From NCBI RefSeq assembly GCF_905220365.1, contig NC_061154.1, positions 12,214,001 through 12,278,000 on the forward strand: a stretch of 64,000 nt of DNA, in the 5' to 3' direction. Source of the DNA: Vanessa cardui. Lineage: Eukaryota; Arthropoda; Insecta; Lepidoptera; Nymphalidae. This document shows, piece by piece, positions 54,253 through 64,000 of the stretch. Below the pieces are notes generated by a model that was not told the origin of the DNA, searched no databases, and was given only the letters and a program-made list of their open reading frames with translations. A program made the translations under genes and the position numbers. Within the stretch, counting starts at the first letter, position 1. Each line of letters starts with the position of its first letter.

Positions 54253-54539
54253 TACAACAACAACAGCTTGTCAATTTCCCACTGCTGGGCTAAGGCCTCC
54301 TCTTCCTTTGGGACATATTCCACCGCGCTGTTTCAATGCGGGTTGATGGAAAACACATGTAGCAGAATTTCTATGAAATTAGACACCTGCTGGTTTCCTC
54401 ACGATATTTTCCTTCAGCGCTGAGCACGAGACGATTATAAACACAAATTAAGCACATGAATATTCGGTAGTGCCTGCCTGGGTTTGAACCCGCAATCATC
54501 GGTAAGATGTAGCGTTCTGGCCACTGGGTCATCTCGACT
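54253..54539 (-). mobile_element. tRNA-derived SINE family A
   Basis: Minus-strand copy with a (CAA)n tail side, a small deletion after CCTCCTCTTCC, and a head ending GGGTCATCTCGACT. Confidence 0.7.
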
Positions 54540-56924
54540 TGTATACAATTTAAAGGAAGACAAAAGGGACAGCATACGCCCCTAACGTTGATTCAGGTGA
54601 TAACCGTATTTGTTAATTATTATGGCTATTTTGGTAAATATCCATGTGGATTATTCAGCATTCTCTCCGCGATAGTCGGTGGAGATTACTCGCTGCCTGA
54701 CTCTCGTTCTCTTTTCGCGAAAGTATCTCGTTGCAGAAGGGCCACTTGTATAGTTTTGTGGCCCGCATAGTTATACCAACAATCAGGGCGTCACTGTAGC
54801 ATGCATAAACATCCCATGATGTCCCAAAGGGATGTAATGAAATGATACTGGATTTTTGGAATATATGTCAGTGCAGGATCGAAAATTCTTATATACCCAT
54901 ACATGTAAAGTCATAAAGATACAAAAGTGGAATAACGTTATCACTTAAAACACCGTAATGAACGAAACAAAAAATAAACCTTAATAAAATTCTAAAATTG
55001 AATTTGCGTTCGTAAATTAATATCTTTATGATGCTCATATAAATCTTGTTACTTATGAATGTAACATGGCAAAGCGGTTAACGAATGTGCAGTAAAATTT
55101 AGACGGAAAGTTTTTAATTAGATTTAGTACAAAGTTCTAAAGCGCTAACTGAAAAATCGCCCTCAACGAAGTTAGATAATGAGTTGAAATCCAAATCCGT
55201 TCAGAATTGAACTTCCAATGAGGAGCGAGTGCCGATAGTTTGATATTCGAATCATTAGTAAGAAGAGGAAGTTAATTATTACTTGCTGTTAACTGGGACT
55301 ACAACACAAATGATTTATTGTGAAATTTTCGGAAGAACTCTTACATTCAAAGTCTTTAATGGTGTGTAAATAACATTAAACTGCAATTAAAATATAAACA
55401 AACTAATCTTTATAAAATATAAAATCAAAGTTCCATGATTAGCTTCTAAAATAATTTGTTCTTTTTTAAAATTTGTTTTTGTTCTGTGTTTTATTTATTT
55501 TTAAATTATATCAAATTATATTAAATTACCCAAATTTACAAAAAGGCTGTAGTAGTAGTAGTCTTGCATAATATAAGTTGTATTATTCAAAATTAAATTT
55601 CGTTTTGGAATAATACGAACTTCCAAATCTAGGAAATTAGAGATAACGATTTGTCAAATAAAATATTATAAGAAAATAATATTACAGAATACTAAACATT
55701 GAATAAACATAATCGTTATTTGAAATCGGGAATAGTAGACTATGTCTCTAGTTGACTATGAATCTCCTCTGTGTACTTGGCTACATAGATATGTATAGCC
55801 AAGTAAGAGCATCTGCTCTTATTGTAGCAATAGATACTCTAGTAGCTTACATCACATGCTTGTTCTGTAGTCACTGGGAAAAGAGTGGGACGCGTCATTT
55901 TGAATTGAAAATTGAGAATATCTTCATCGAATGTATTTTGCTTACTAATAACTCAAAGATTAAGTATTTTAAACAAATTGATAATCTTGATTGTATTTAA
56001 CGTATATTTTACATCCATGTAAATGAAAACTTATTTTGAATTTGACACTTGGGACTTACGAAGTGTAAAGTGTATACTTAGTAAGGAATTAGTAAGGTAA
56101 AATGAGTATAACACCTCGCCTTATTATTTACCTTTCAATACTACCACCACCAAATTGCTATTCAACGGAGAAAAGCTCGTCGATTCTCGCCACTAGTCCA
56201 TGGAGTTATGAGTAATTTATATCTGTTTTTAATTAATATATTTATAAATTTAAGGAATGAATCTTAATAAGTCTTTTGTTAAGTAAAATTGTTATTTTAT
56301 AAATAGATATACTGTAATCAAGAACTAGTGGTGCATAATGTTACAAATGTATGAATATGTAAATCAGAGGTTTGTTAATTATACTCCTTCTGCGATTGGA
56401 ACAGGCTAAACTCTTAGAAATATCACCTTCAATAATATGAAGGTTTAAGAATTTTCTATTTAGTCTATCCATTAATGTTAAATAGGGTGTTATAATTATT
56501 CCCTGTAATTATAACAAAAGTATTATTAAATCTACTTTGATTGATTGGGACATTGATTATTTATATATTCATTTATTCAACTTTCCGTTTGAAAGTTACT
56601 GTATAGTGCTGGTCGAAAAATCAATTTAAAATTTTATAAAATAATTTTCATATTAATATTTAAACTCAGTACAAAAAACCCCTACTTCGAACGGAAGATC
56701 CCTTCTTAACCTATTTAACATAACAACGATGCTATCAGAGCGTTCAACAATGGTTTCTACGTAAGTATAGATTAAAAAAAAGTTAAAATAAATTTCTTGC
56801 ATATTTTTAAACTACGTTTAATTATGGGTGGCTAATGAGTTACGAGATGTCTTGTATTTAGCTGGACATGGTATAGATACCGAGGTTATGCTCCTGATAT
56901 AAATTACAGTTACAAATCTTGTTT
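54540..56924. other. AT-rich non-coding DNA
   Basis: Chance frames at 54588 and 55752. The only structure is the hairpin pair at 55774-55820. Confidence 0.45.
55774..55820. repeat. two adjacent small hairpins
   Basis: TACTTGGCTACATA pairs with TATGTATAGCCAAGTA apart from a two-base bulge. It is followed directly by AAGAGCA-TC-TGCTCTT. They lie inside a weak 82-codon frame that is probably chance. Confidence 0.4.
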
Positions 56925-57155
56925 TGGAACATATCTCACGCTAGTCAACTTACACAAGGGTACCCAACAAAATTCGAATACCAATTCTTTAAAATGGATA
57001 TCATTTATTAATATTTCCGAAATACATTATCGTTTTAGCAAAACGAATAAAAAACACAAATTAAGGACATGAAAATTATGCGGCGCTTACCTGGATTTAA
57101 ACTAGTTATCTTCGGTTATGATCTGTACGTTTTATCCTTCGGTTTATTTCGAATC
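56925..57155 (-). mobile_element. old, degenerate SINE family A copy
   Basis: TTTTGGAACATATCTCACG, AAACACAAATTAAGGACATG and CTTACCTGGATTTAAAC lie in the family order and spacing. The head is barely recognisable. Confidence 0.4.
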
Positions 57156-58551
57156 TGGACAGTATTTAGTTTATATTAATGCGCATATTTAACAGGCACT
57201 CCTATATATTTCCTTATCTTTTCTTATATATCATAACGATTGATCTCATTTTCCTCTCGTGTTGAAAATTTGAACATTGATTTCCTGCAAGTATACTTTA
57301 TAAAAAGTCAATCGGACCAATAAATGTGAATGCTTCGTGATGGCTGAATGTTATCACATTAAGTTATAATATTAATTAATATAAAATTCAATCAACTATA
57401 TATTACAAATCGAAAGCATACGTGATATTTAAGAAAATATAATATTATATTTTAATAATTTATTTCATTAAATTTACTTTTATTATTTCTTATTTGTAAT
57501 ATGAACTACTACTGATCACAAGCCGTCCAGCTTCCACTACGTTAATAACTATGTTGTGCAAAAGGAGGCTTAACCTAAACACTACTAACGACCATGTGTT
57601 CATTAGTCGGTAGTTTTTTAACATTATTTCCGACATACCACAAAGTTTGTAAGCTCTTTGTGCGGAGATTACACGAAGTAAAAACTGATTAGTTTTGTAT
57701 TTTTTTTTTTCATTTTTAATGAAAGTATCCATTGCTTAATGAATGCAAGTTGGACTACATAGGCACAAATTCGTTATTCTATTTTTAAATACCAATTAGT
57801 CTCTATTGCTGTGTTTCATATTGAAAAGTGAGTGAACCAAGGTAATAAAATAGCTTTTACATCTTAAAACCCAACGTAAGGAACAAGACGTTTGGATTTG
57901 TCAAATTCTATGGGCTACACATATATTACACACACTTTCTTAGTTAATAAGTTTGTTTGCCACCCATAAATTAAAAAATAAATTACTATACTAATTTAAA
58001 GTGAATATTTATTCTTTTAATAAAGTTAAATAATAATAAAATGATGTTTGTATAATAAGTCTCTATTTTCCGAGGTATGAAAACTAACCGGGAAGGCTTC
58101 GTCGCGTTATTAACTTAATATCTTGTTCAGGCAGGCTACAATTATTTTTACAAATTATGAACCATTTACGTGATAATATTTAAACGGTAGCGTGAACTGT
58201 ACGTGTATTTGTTTTGAAATAAATTTAATACATTGTAGCCTTAACAAATAAAATAATTAGCGGATATAAGTCGTAAATTTTAAAAATTGTCAAAGAAAAT
58301 AATATGGTAAACAACAATTATTTTCTATATAAATCGTTCTGCAGTAAATGTCAAGTACCCTTAGAATTAAAAACCCGAGACTTGAAACTACGCTAAGCAA
58401 TATAAGCAATTACTGAAGTATTCCGACCTCAAACGTGGGATTACGTATTATACGATTTTCTTAAATTTATTTATTTACTTAATTAATTAAAAACTAAAGT
58501 ATTAAACGAGGTTAAAAAAAATGTAAGTAAATGCACTGATATGTCACTCAC
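57156..58551. other. AT-rich non-coding DNA
   Basis: An 80-codon minus frame at 57490 without motif. Nothing else. Confidence 0.45.
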
Positions 58552-58593
58552 CATCCAGTTCTCGTCAAGATGGGGTGCGATTGATGAGATGCG
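58552..58593 (-). other. candidate 42-base mini-exon (minus strand)
   Basis: On the minus strand a TTTGAAATCAG acceptor is followed by 14 sense codons (RISSIAPHLDENWM) and a strong GTGAGT donor. The frame has a stop just before the acceptor, so it is open only as a spliced exon. It is clearly richer in GC than its AT-rich surroundings. No gene is recognised, and a short chance match is possible. Confidence 0.28.
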
Positions 58594-59059
58594 CTGATTT
58601 CAAATTACAATTCAAGTACTGGAAAATACCCATGCAGTATAGTGTCTCTTCTGAATTAGTCGCATAAAAAAACAGACTTTTTTTTCGAAAAATAAACGCC
58701 CGACTCGCCTGAATGTACGCTTCAATGTCCAATACCAATAAAATTGAAATGAAATCACCTAACCGTTGAAGAGCTCAACGCTGTACCCAGAAATATACAT
58801 GTGAAACCCTTTTTTGTCGGTAGGTTAAATCGGTTAATAACACAACGATTACATAGCGAACCGGTTTATTTTGAATGGGATATCGTAATTATCTAATCGT
58901 ACTGAAAATTCGGATGCAAGGTCATTTTGTTGAAAACACGAACCAATGGACCAGTGTTATTAAAACATGTTAAAATTCGAGCCCACTTTAAATCAGCGTG
59001 GTGGAATAAATGGGAAATTTCCAATCTGACGACACCATTTTTTTTAGCATATATCGGGA
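58594..59059. other. AT-rich non-coding DNA
   Basis: Flank of the candidate mini-exon. Nothing else recognised. Confidence 0.45.
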
Positions 59060-59150
59060 ATAGGGGTCACGTGGTGGTAAGTAATGGTGACCATTGCCCA
59101 TAGACTTTATCTATAAAAATGTTTCCTATTCCTTACATCATAAATGGATG
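59060..59150 (-). repeat. fragment of SINE-like family B
   Basis: CACGTGGTGGTAAGTAATGG, GACCATTGCCCATAGAC and TTCCTTACATCATAAAT are antisense 3' landmarks of the family. Confidence 0.4.
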
Positions 59151-59581
59151 TAGAATATCTAAATAACACGACAATTAATGGCAAACAATGTCCTCCTTCC
59201 TGATTTTGGCCACTGTGGCCAATATCAATGAGGACTAGCCAGCTACGTAGTTTATTAAAGAGCGCGAGTGTTTGCGTAAACACATATGTGTACGCACGCG
59301 GCACGGGAGAGTACAAACTTCGAAATACCAAACGCCGAGCTGTTACTTACGATTATTTTAACTAAAATACCCAAAAAAAAAATAATCATTGGGTTTTGAA
59401 CTTAGGACCTCGGAATCTGCTGCCTTATACATACTTGACCAAAAATCAATTAAATATGACAATTAAACAAAAAAAAAAAATTTATGAAAGGTCATCGCAA
59501 AACCATCTCATGTCGTAGATAGAGCTTCTGTGTATAGATCTTAATCAGATGACTGAAGACTGAAGACATCCTGTTACAGTT
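59151..59581. other. mixed non-coding DNA
   Basis: A less AT-rich patch at 59240-59340 (GAGCGCGAGTG, ACGCACGCGGCACGGGAG) of unknown nature. Confidence 0.4.
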
Positions 59582-59838
59582 AGTCACTTGGTTTGTGCTT
59601 TGTGCTTGCCCGTTTGGATAGGCATCACTCATCAGATATTCTACCGCTAGACACTAGTACTATTGTATTATAAGAAGTGTGAGTGAAACAAAGTAACTAC
59701 AACCACAAGGGACATAATAACTTACTTCCCAAGCTTCGTGGCTCATTTGCGATGTGAGAAATGGTTAACATTTCTTACAGGTGGTGACCACTTACCATCA
59801 AGTAGACAACTTACCCGTCCGCCCATCTATACCATAAA
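59582..59838 (+). mobile_element. SINE-like family B
   Basis: Starts CACTTGGTTTGTGCTTTGTG, keeps CATCAGATATTCTACCGCTA and ACCACTTACCATCAAG, and ends CTATACCATAAAAAA. Moderately diverged. Confidence 0.65.
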
Positions 59839-62019
59839 AAACGCAATATTATTACAAGTGCATATCTGATGAATGTAAAATAAGTCAGTAGATTTTTCAC
59901 TGTAATGATTAATTTAGTATTTTTTATACAAAGATCATCACATCAATTCAAGAAAATTTATTCTGGGAATATAAAGTCAAACTAAGTTTAAATTATAAGT
60001 TGGATAAATTTGAGGAACGGAGAGTTTACATTATATTAATTGAACATAATGATTTAATTAAATATTAATTTACATTACTCGTTTACTTATTTTACTCAAT
60101 CTATTTTTAAATAGATTAGTATGACCAATTTCCTTCAAGAATTAATATTGGATAATTCCAATAATATCAAACTATCTATTTAAAATTAGACAAATTAAAT
60201 TATTTGAAGTAGTTATAGTAGGTTTTCAGACAATTCAATGAAATCGAATGAAAACAATTGCCAAAATACATATATTATAAACGACAAATTCGCTTTACCA
60301 CCACTTTGCATGTACGTTTACATAATACTTTTTTAATATAATCCTAATATGTATGAAGTCACACTCACAATGGAGTAGAAAGTGGTACGGAGAGGAATCA
60401 TGACGGTATAATATAATATAAGGTGGTAATACCGTCTGTTATACACATGAATATATTATATTTCACATGAAAAACTAGCTTAGTAAGGACAGTCTTACCG
60501 AATAGCCTATTTAAACAAAGTTTACTTGAACAACCACATAAGAGGAAACTTTAAAGTTAGGTCATTGACCGAAAAATTAACGGAATCTCGTCCATGAAGG
60601 ATATATCGCGAAGAGACTGTAAGATCAAATGTCACAAGGAGTGTTTGAGCTTGATTCTTGAGTGGCTGCAACGGTCGCCCTTAAAACCCATATATAGGTG
60701 CTAAGTAATTATTATTACATTTACAATATACATAATTAAAACGAAAATTTACCTTTAAATGAAACTTCCTTCTTTAAACATATTTTTGCATGGATAAACG
60801 TTTTATGCTATGTACTTACTCTAAGTCTTCCATAAGAGTGGAACCACCAAATCTATGTACAAGTAAGCTAGTGGAACCGAAAAGTTAACCTGTACACCAT
60901 TTACATTGCAACGGTTATGTATTCTCAGAGAGGATAAATGTTTATCCTTATTCATCATTTTTCATTTTTCAATTACTATTATCAACAAACACTATGTAAA
61001 AACCAAAGTTAACATCATCATGGTAGCGCGAATAATTTACATGAAAAGAGTTGACCATTTTCACTTTACCACATATATTTTCTAATAACTATGGAAACTT
61101 GTCGTTTAAAATAAAAATATAACTCATAATTACGCTGCAATATGCACTTACGAAGAGAAAACCGCGAACACAGGCGTACAACATACTTCGTACAAGTGTT
61201 GTTTTATTCACGATAATACGGGTAAACTAGAAGACGAAAAGCTAACTGAAGCCTAAGATCTTTTCAAATGTTATACATTCCCGACCTCCAAAGTTTCAGT
61301 GTTTAGTTATAAATAAATTTAATAGTTAAATTGTTTAAGAAGAACAATCTTTTCAATTCAATTAATAAGTACTTTAGTGGGAAACAATACCTGTAGCACT
61401 ATAAAATAAATTAATTGTTATCATAGTATTCACAAACTTAAAATACAATACAAGAGCTAGAGCAGGTCTGCTTGGTTGTAGATAGCTCAATACTTATTAC
61501 GCTTTTGTTCTGGTTTGTTATTGAGGAATTGTTATGCAGCAAAAACTTATTTACATTGCAAAGGAAGATTATTCTAATTAGTTAAATTAATTTTCGTTTC
61601 CCATTATCTTTCGTACGTACGAGTGTAATTATAAGCACAGTGGTTATATTTGTATTAATGCCCTTAATGCCGCAATCGAAACACCTTGCCTCCTTAATTA
61701 CAGCCAGTTAAATAAAAATGTTTGTCCTATTTCATGGAATTTAGGCGACGGTACAAGTTTTTGAATATATTAATAATTTACCGAAAGTTTTTCTGACCTT
61801 CATATCATTAAAAAATCCTTAAATACCACCTAAAATACCCCTATTTCGTGACCTTAATTATATTTACGTCAGACGTTAGATGAACACTAACTTAAAAAAA
61901 ATCGATGAAAGAACTTATATCGCGTTAGAATTTTCATAAATGCTACTTTATATATTTGTTTGAGTAAAGTCACGTGGTCATCGATCGCTAAGACGATGAG
62001 AATAATGACAGATGAATTG
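59839..62019. other. AT-rich non-coding DNA upstream of the promoter island
   Basis: Contains the candidate mini-exon at 61152-61184. Otherwise nothing recognised. Confidence 0.45.
61152..61184 (-). other. candidate start exon, 11 codons (minus strand)
   Basis: ATG at 61184 opens 11 codons (MLYACVRGFLF) ending exactly at a GTAAGT donor. The phase would allow joining to the mini-exon at 58552-58593. It rests only on the splice consensus and local composition. Confidence 0.15.
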
Positions 62020-62127
62020 TTTAAAGGTTCCTCGCATTTTGGCAATGGTGCGCGGTAGGAGGCGCGGGGTCACATTAGAGCAGGGGTTAGCGGGAGAGTT
62101 GGTGCGGCGCGCGCGGGGTCGATAAGC

Positions 62128-62285
62128 AGTGTTGTTCGTTCGGTTGAGGTGGGTAGTCGTACTCCAACCTCCCTTCGAGTTCGGCATCGCGACGCGCGCC
62201 AAGCGCTGCTCGCTGATAAGCCACTCTGGTGACACACTTACCAACGCCGTCTACGACGCTGGGCGCGCCGGCAATCAACTTTCCA
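62128..62285 (+). promoter_or_regulatory. CpG-rich promoter with candidate ATG-free first exon
   Basis: An island at about 62020-62290 is far richer in G, C and CpG than the rest of the window. GCAGTG at 62126-62131 resembles an insect initiator with A+1 at 62128, and AGTCG at 62155-62159 sits exactly at +28, fitting a DPE. The 158 bases from +1 to the strong donor CCA|GTAAGT (62286) contain no ATG on the + strand, as expected of a 5' UTR exon. The coding part would lie beyond the window. The minus strand also shows a perfect donor (GGCGTTG|GTAAGT, about 62232), so direction is not certain and the island may be bidirectional. Confidence 0.45.
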
Positions 62286-62286
62286 G

Positions 62287-63544
62287 TAAGTTTAAAATAT
62301 TTCAGACAGCTTACAAACTCTGCGACATTGAAACTAGTGAAGGGTCAACTATACTGGACCATAACTTTTGCAAGTAGTTAAATGAAGATTGTAAAATTTT
62401 ATTTCGACAGAATTTTGCGTCGTTTTTGTGATCGCAGACTCGCGAATGTTGTTTAAGTAGGTGACCCAACAAAACGTGTCGGCATTGTGAGGTTAAACCA
62501 TTGTGTCAATCTTAGGGAATTGACTCGTACTTCGTTTGCAGCAGCGCGCCGCATGTTTACTGAAACTATGCGCAAAATGCGTAAAAATGAAGTTAATTTT
62601 ACTTTCAGAAATGGACTTTCACTATTCCTCATAGAAACAGTTATATTGTTAGTGGCGGATTTTTTTGTAACTGACGAATAAAATCGCAATTGAATGCTGT
62701 TATTTTACAACCTTGCTACGATCTACGATACGTGCTACGATGTAGAGTTAGGAAATTCTGGCGTAGCATAATATTGTATTACCGTTATCTACTTAGCGTT
62801 CGTGCTTAGTACTTTTAATTTGAAACAATAAAAGTTAATAGCTAAAGCGAATAATATATATATATATATATAAATCAAACCAAATAAAAATTTTCATTGT
62901 TATACATTACCGATTTAAATTACAAAATATACTATAACACTTGAAACACTGAAAACATAAAATATTTTGATATGCTTGGAGTTTTTTACTTAAGTGGTTT
63001 TTTATAAGGTAAAAATTATTTATTTTATAACATTAAATAAGAAATCACATGTAGTATATATTATATAAAGTAAAGAGCTTTTGAAGCTGTTTCTTTACAG
63101 AAAAACAAAAATGCGACGGCATCCCTTGTGTCACATTGTAAAATATGTCGTCTTAAAGCAATGATAAATTAATTTATAATGCACTACTTAGCACCCGAGC
63201 TGCCTTTTTATTACTTCGTGTGAAATTTTTAAATTAAATTTCCGTAAGCTATTTATGTAAGCATCCCTTGGTATTCTTAATTTTATTACTTTGAATTATA
63301 TATTCTTAGCTTAAACTGCCTATAATATACATAATTAAAACCAAAAGACTTTAAACCTAGAAATCTGCTTATCATTATAAAGATCATTACAATAAATTCT
63401 AATGTATTTGAATGCCATGGGGAATATTTTTGGTGATATAAAATAGTCCATCACGCCAATGTATGTTTCAGCATAAATTTGGTAAAAAAATATATATAGC
63501 TATAGAGGTTTCATATGGATCCTAAAGTTTCTCGTTTCAATTAA
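62287..63544. other. putative first intron of the 62.1 kb transcript
   Basis: At 62540-62681 an acceptor-like CGTACTTCGTTTGCAG leads into a + frame ending in a hydrophobic stretch (LSLFLIETVILLVADFF) and a TAA overlapping AATAAA. The opposite strand is open over the same bases, so coding is unproven. A (TA)n run lies at 62854-62872. The rest is AT-rich. Confidence 0.3.
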
Positions 63545-64000
63545 TGATTAAAATTGGCATCTTTGCCAATCTTTTACAGCTTACTCCATTAATATCTGGC
63601 ACTACTTTTTTGCAATGAGGGCCAACTGTTGGACGCAACTCATCTTCCCATCGGCTCTTTGCTTTCTATTTTTCGCTCCTGAGATACGTATTGATTACTC
63701 CATCACTTTCAATTCATCTCCACGCTTGTTATTCTATTTTAAGTTCGGTTTTTCTTCTCATAATTGAGTATTTTCATCCCACGTTGATAACGATTGTTGC
63801 TGAATTTTGTGAACTTGAAGAGATTTTTTTTAATGGAGTTCTTTGTTGTCTGGTCTTCGAAGATGTAGTAATTTCACAATTGTCATCAAGTTTTCTTTAG
63901 ATATGTTACTTCATCTCACGGTTTAACTGATATCATTTGACAACTTTCATAATCTAGGCTTCAACATTTCACGAGCTTGCTCAAACAAGATGAGATCATC
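63545..64000 (-). mobile_element. degenerate RTE-type LINE, running off the window end
   Basis: On the minus strand the window edge begins with DDLILFEQAREML, matching the catalytic (A)DD box region of an RTE-type reverse transcriptase. Further on, the frame gives SRWEDELRPTVGP, the conserved C-terminal motif near the end of these ORFs. Stops and frameshifts separate the pieces, and the intervening part is shorter than expected, so it is an internally deleted fossil. The 5' part lies beyond 64000. Confidence 0.6.

Overview
The window looks like nuclear DNA of a butterfly or moth, probably a nymphalid-type butterfly. It is strongly AT-rich, has no bacterial gene organisation, and carries many copies of short interspersed repeats that I recognise from Lepidoptera. 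These include a tRNA-derived SINE with RNA polymerase III boxes A and B (11 copies and remnants) and a second SINE-like family ending in CCATAAAA (11 copies and remnants). There are also 3' ends of RTE-type and other non-LTR retrotransposons. The assignment rests on remembered repeat families and composition, not on a database search.

The window is almost a gene desert. The one well-supported protein gene is on the + strand at about 26.5-28.0 kb. It has two coding exons joined by a 451-base phase-2 GT-AG intron and encodes a 351-residue, charged, probably disordered and nuclear protein that I do not recognise. Nearly all other open frames are chance frames, frames inside SINEs, or frames inside GC-rich non-coding islands where all frames are open.

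Layout. 0-6 kb: repeat-rich, with an RTE-like 3' end and a cluster of tRNA-like SINEs beside a LINE C-terminal remnant. 6-26 kb: AT-rich non-coding DNA with small GC islands, a 270-base fold-back at 13.9 kb and scattered SINEs. 26.5-28 kb: the 351-residue gene. 28.5-41 kb: a run of unusually GC-rich islands (28.5, 34.5, 35.1, 36.0 and 40.5 kb), possible non-coding exon ends at 37.8 and 39.9 kb, and a 352-base dispersed duplication flanked by a perfect 34-bp direct repeat. 42-60 kb: AT-rich DNA with SINEs, a (TA)n tract and a perfect 38-bp palindrome. 58-61 kb: two weak candidate mini-exons on the minus strand. 62.0-62.3 kb: a CpG-rich promoter-like island with a plausible ATG-free first exon and a strong splice donor. 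63.5-64 kb: a degenerate RTE LINE running off the end.

Inferred: the GC islands in a repeat-laden desert look like the cis-regulatory landscape of a gene whose body lies outside the window, possibly starting at the 62.1 kb promoter. No CRISPR array, operon, tRNA gene or rRNA gene was found.
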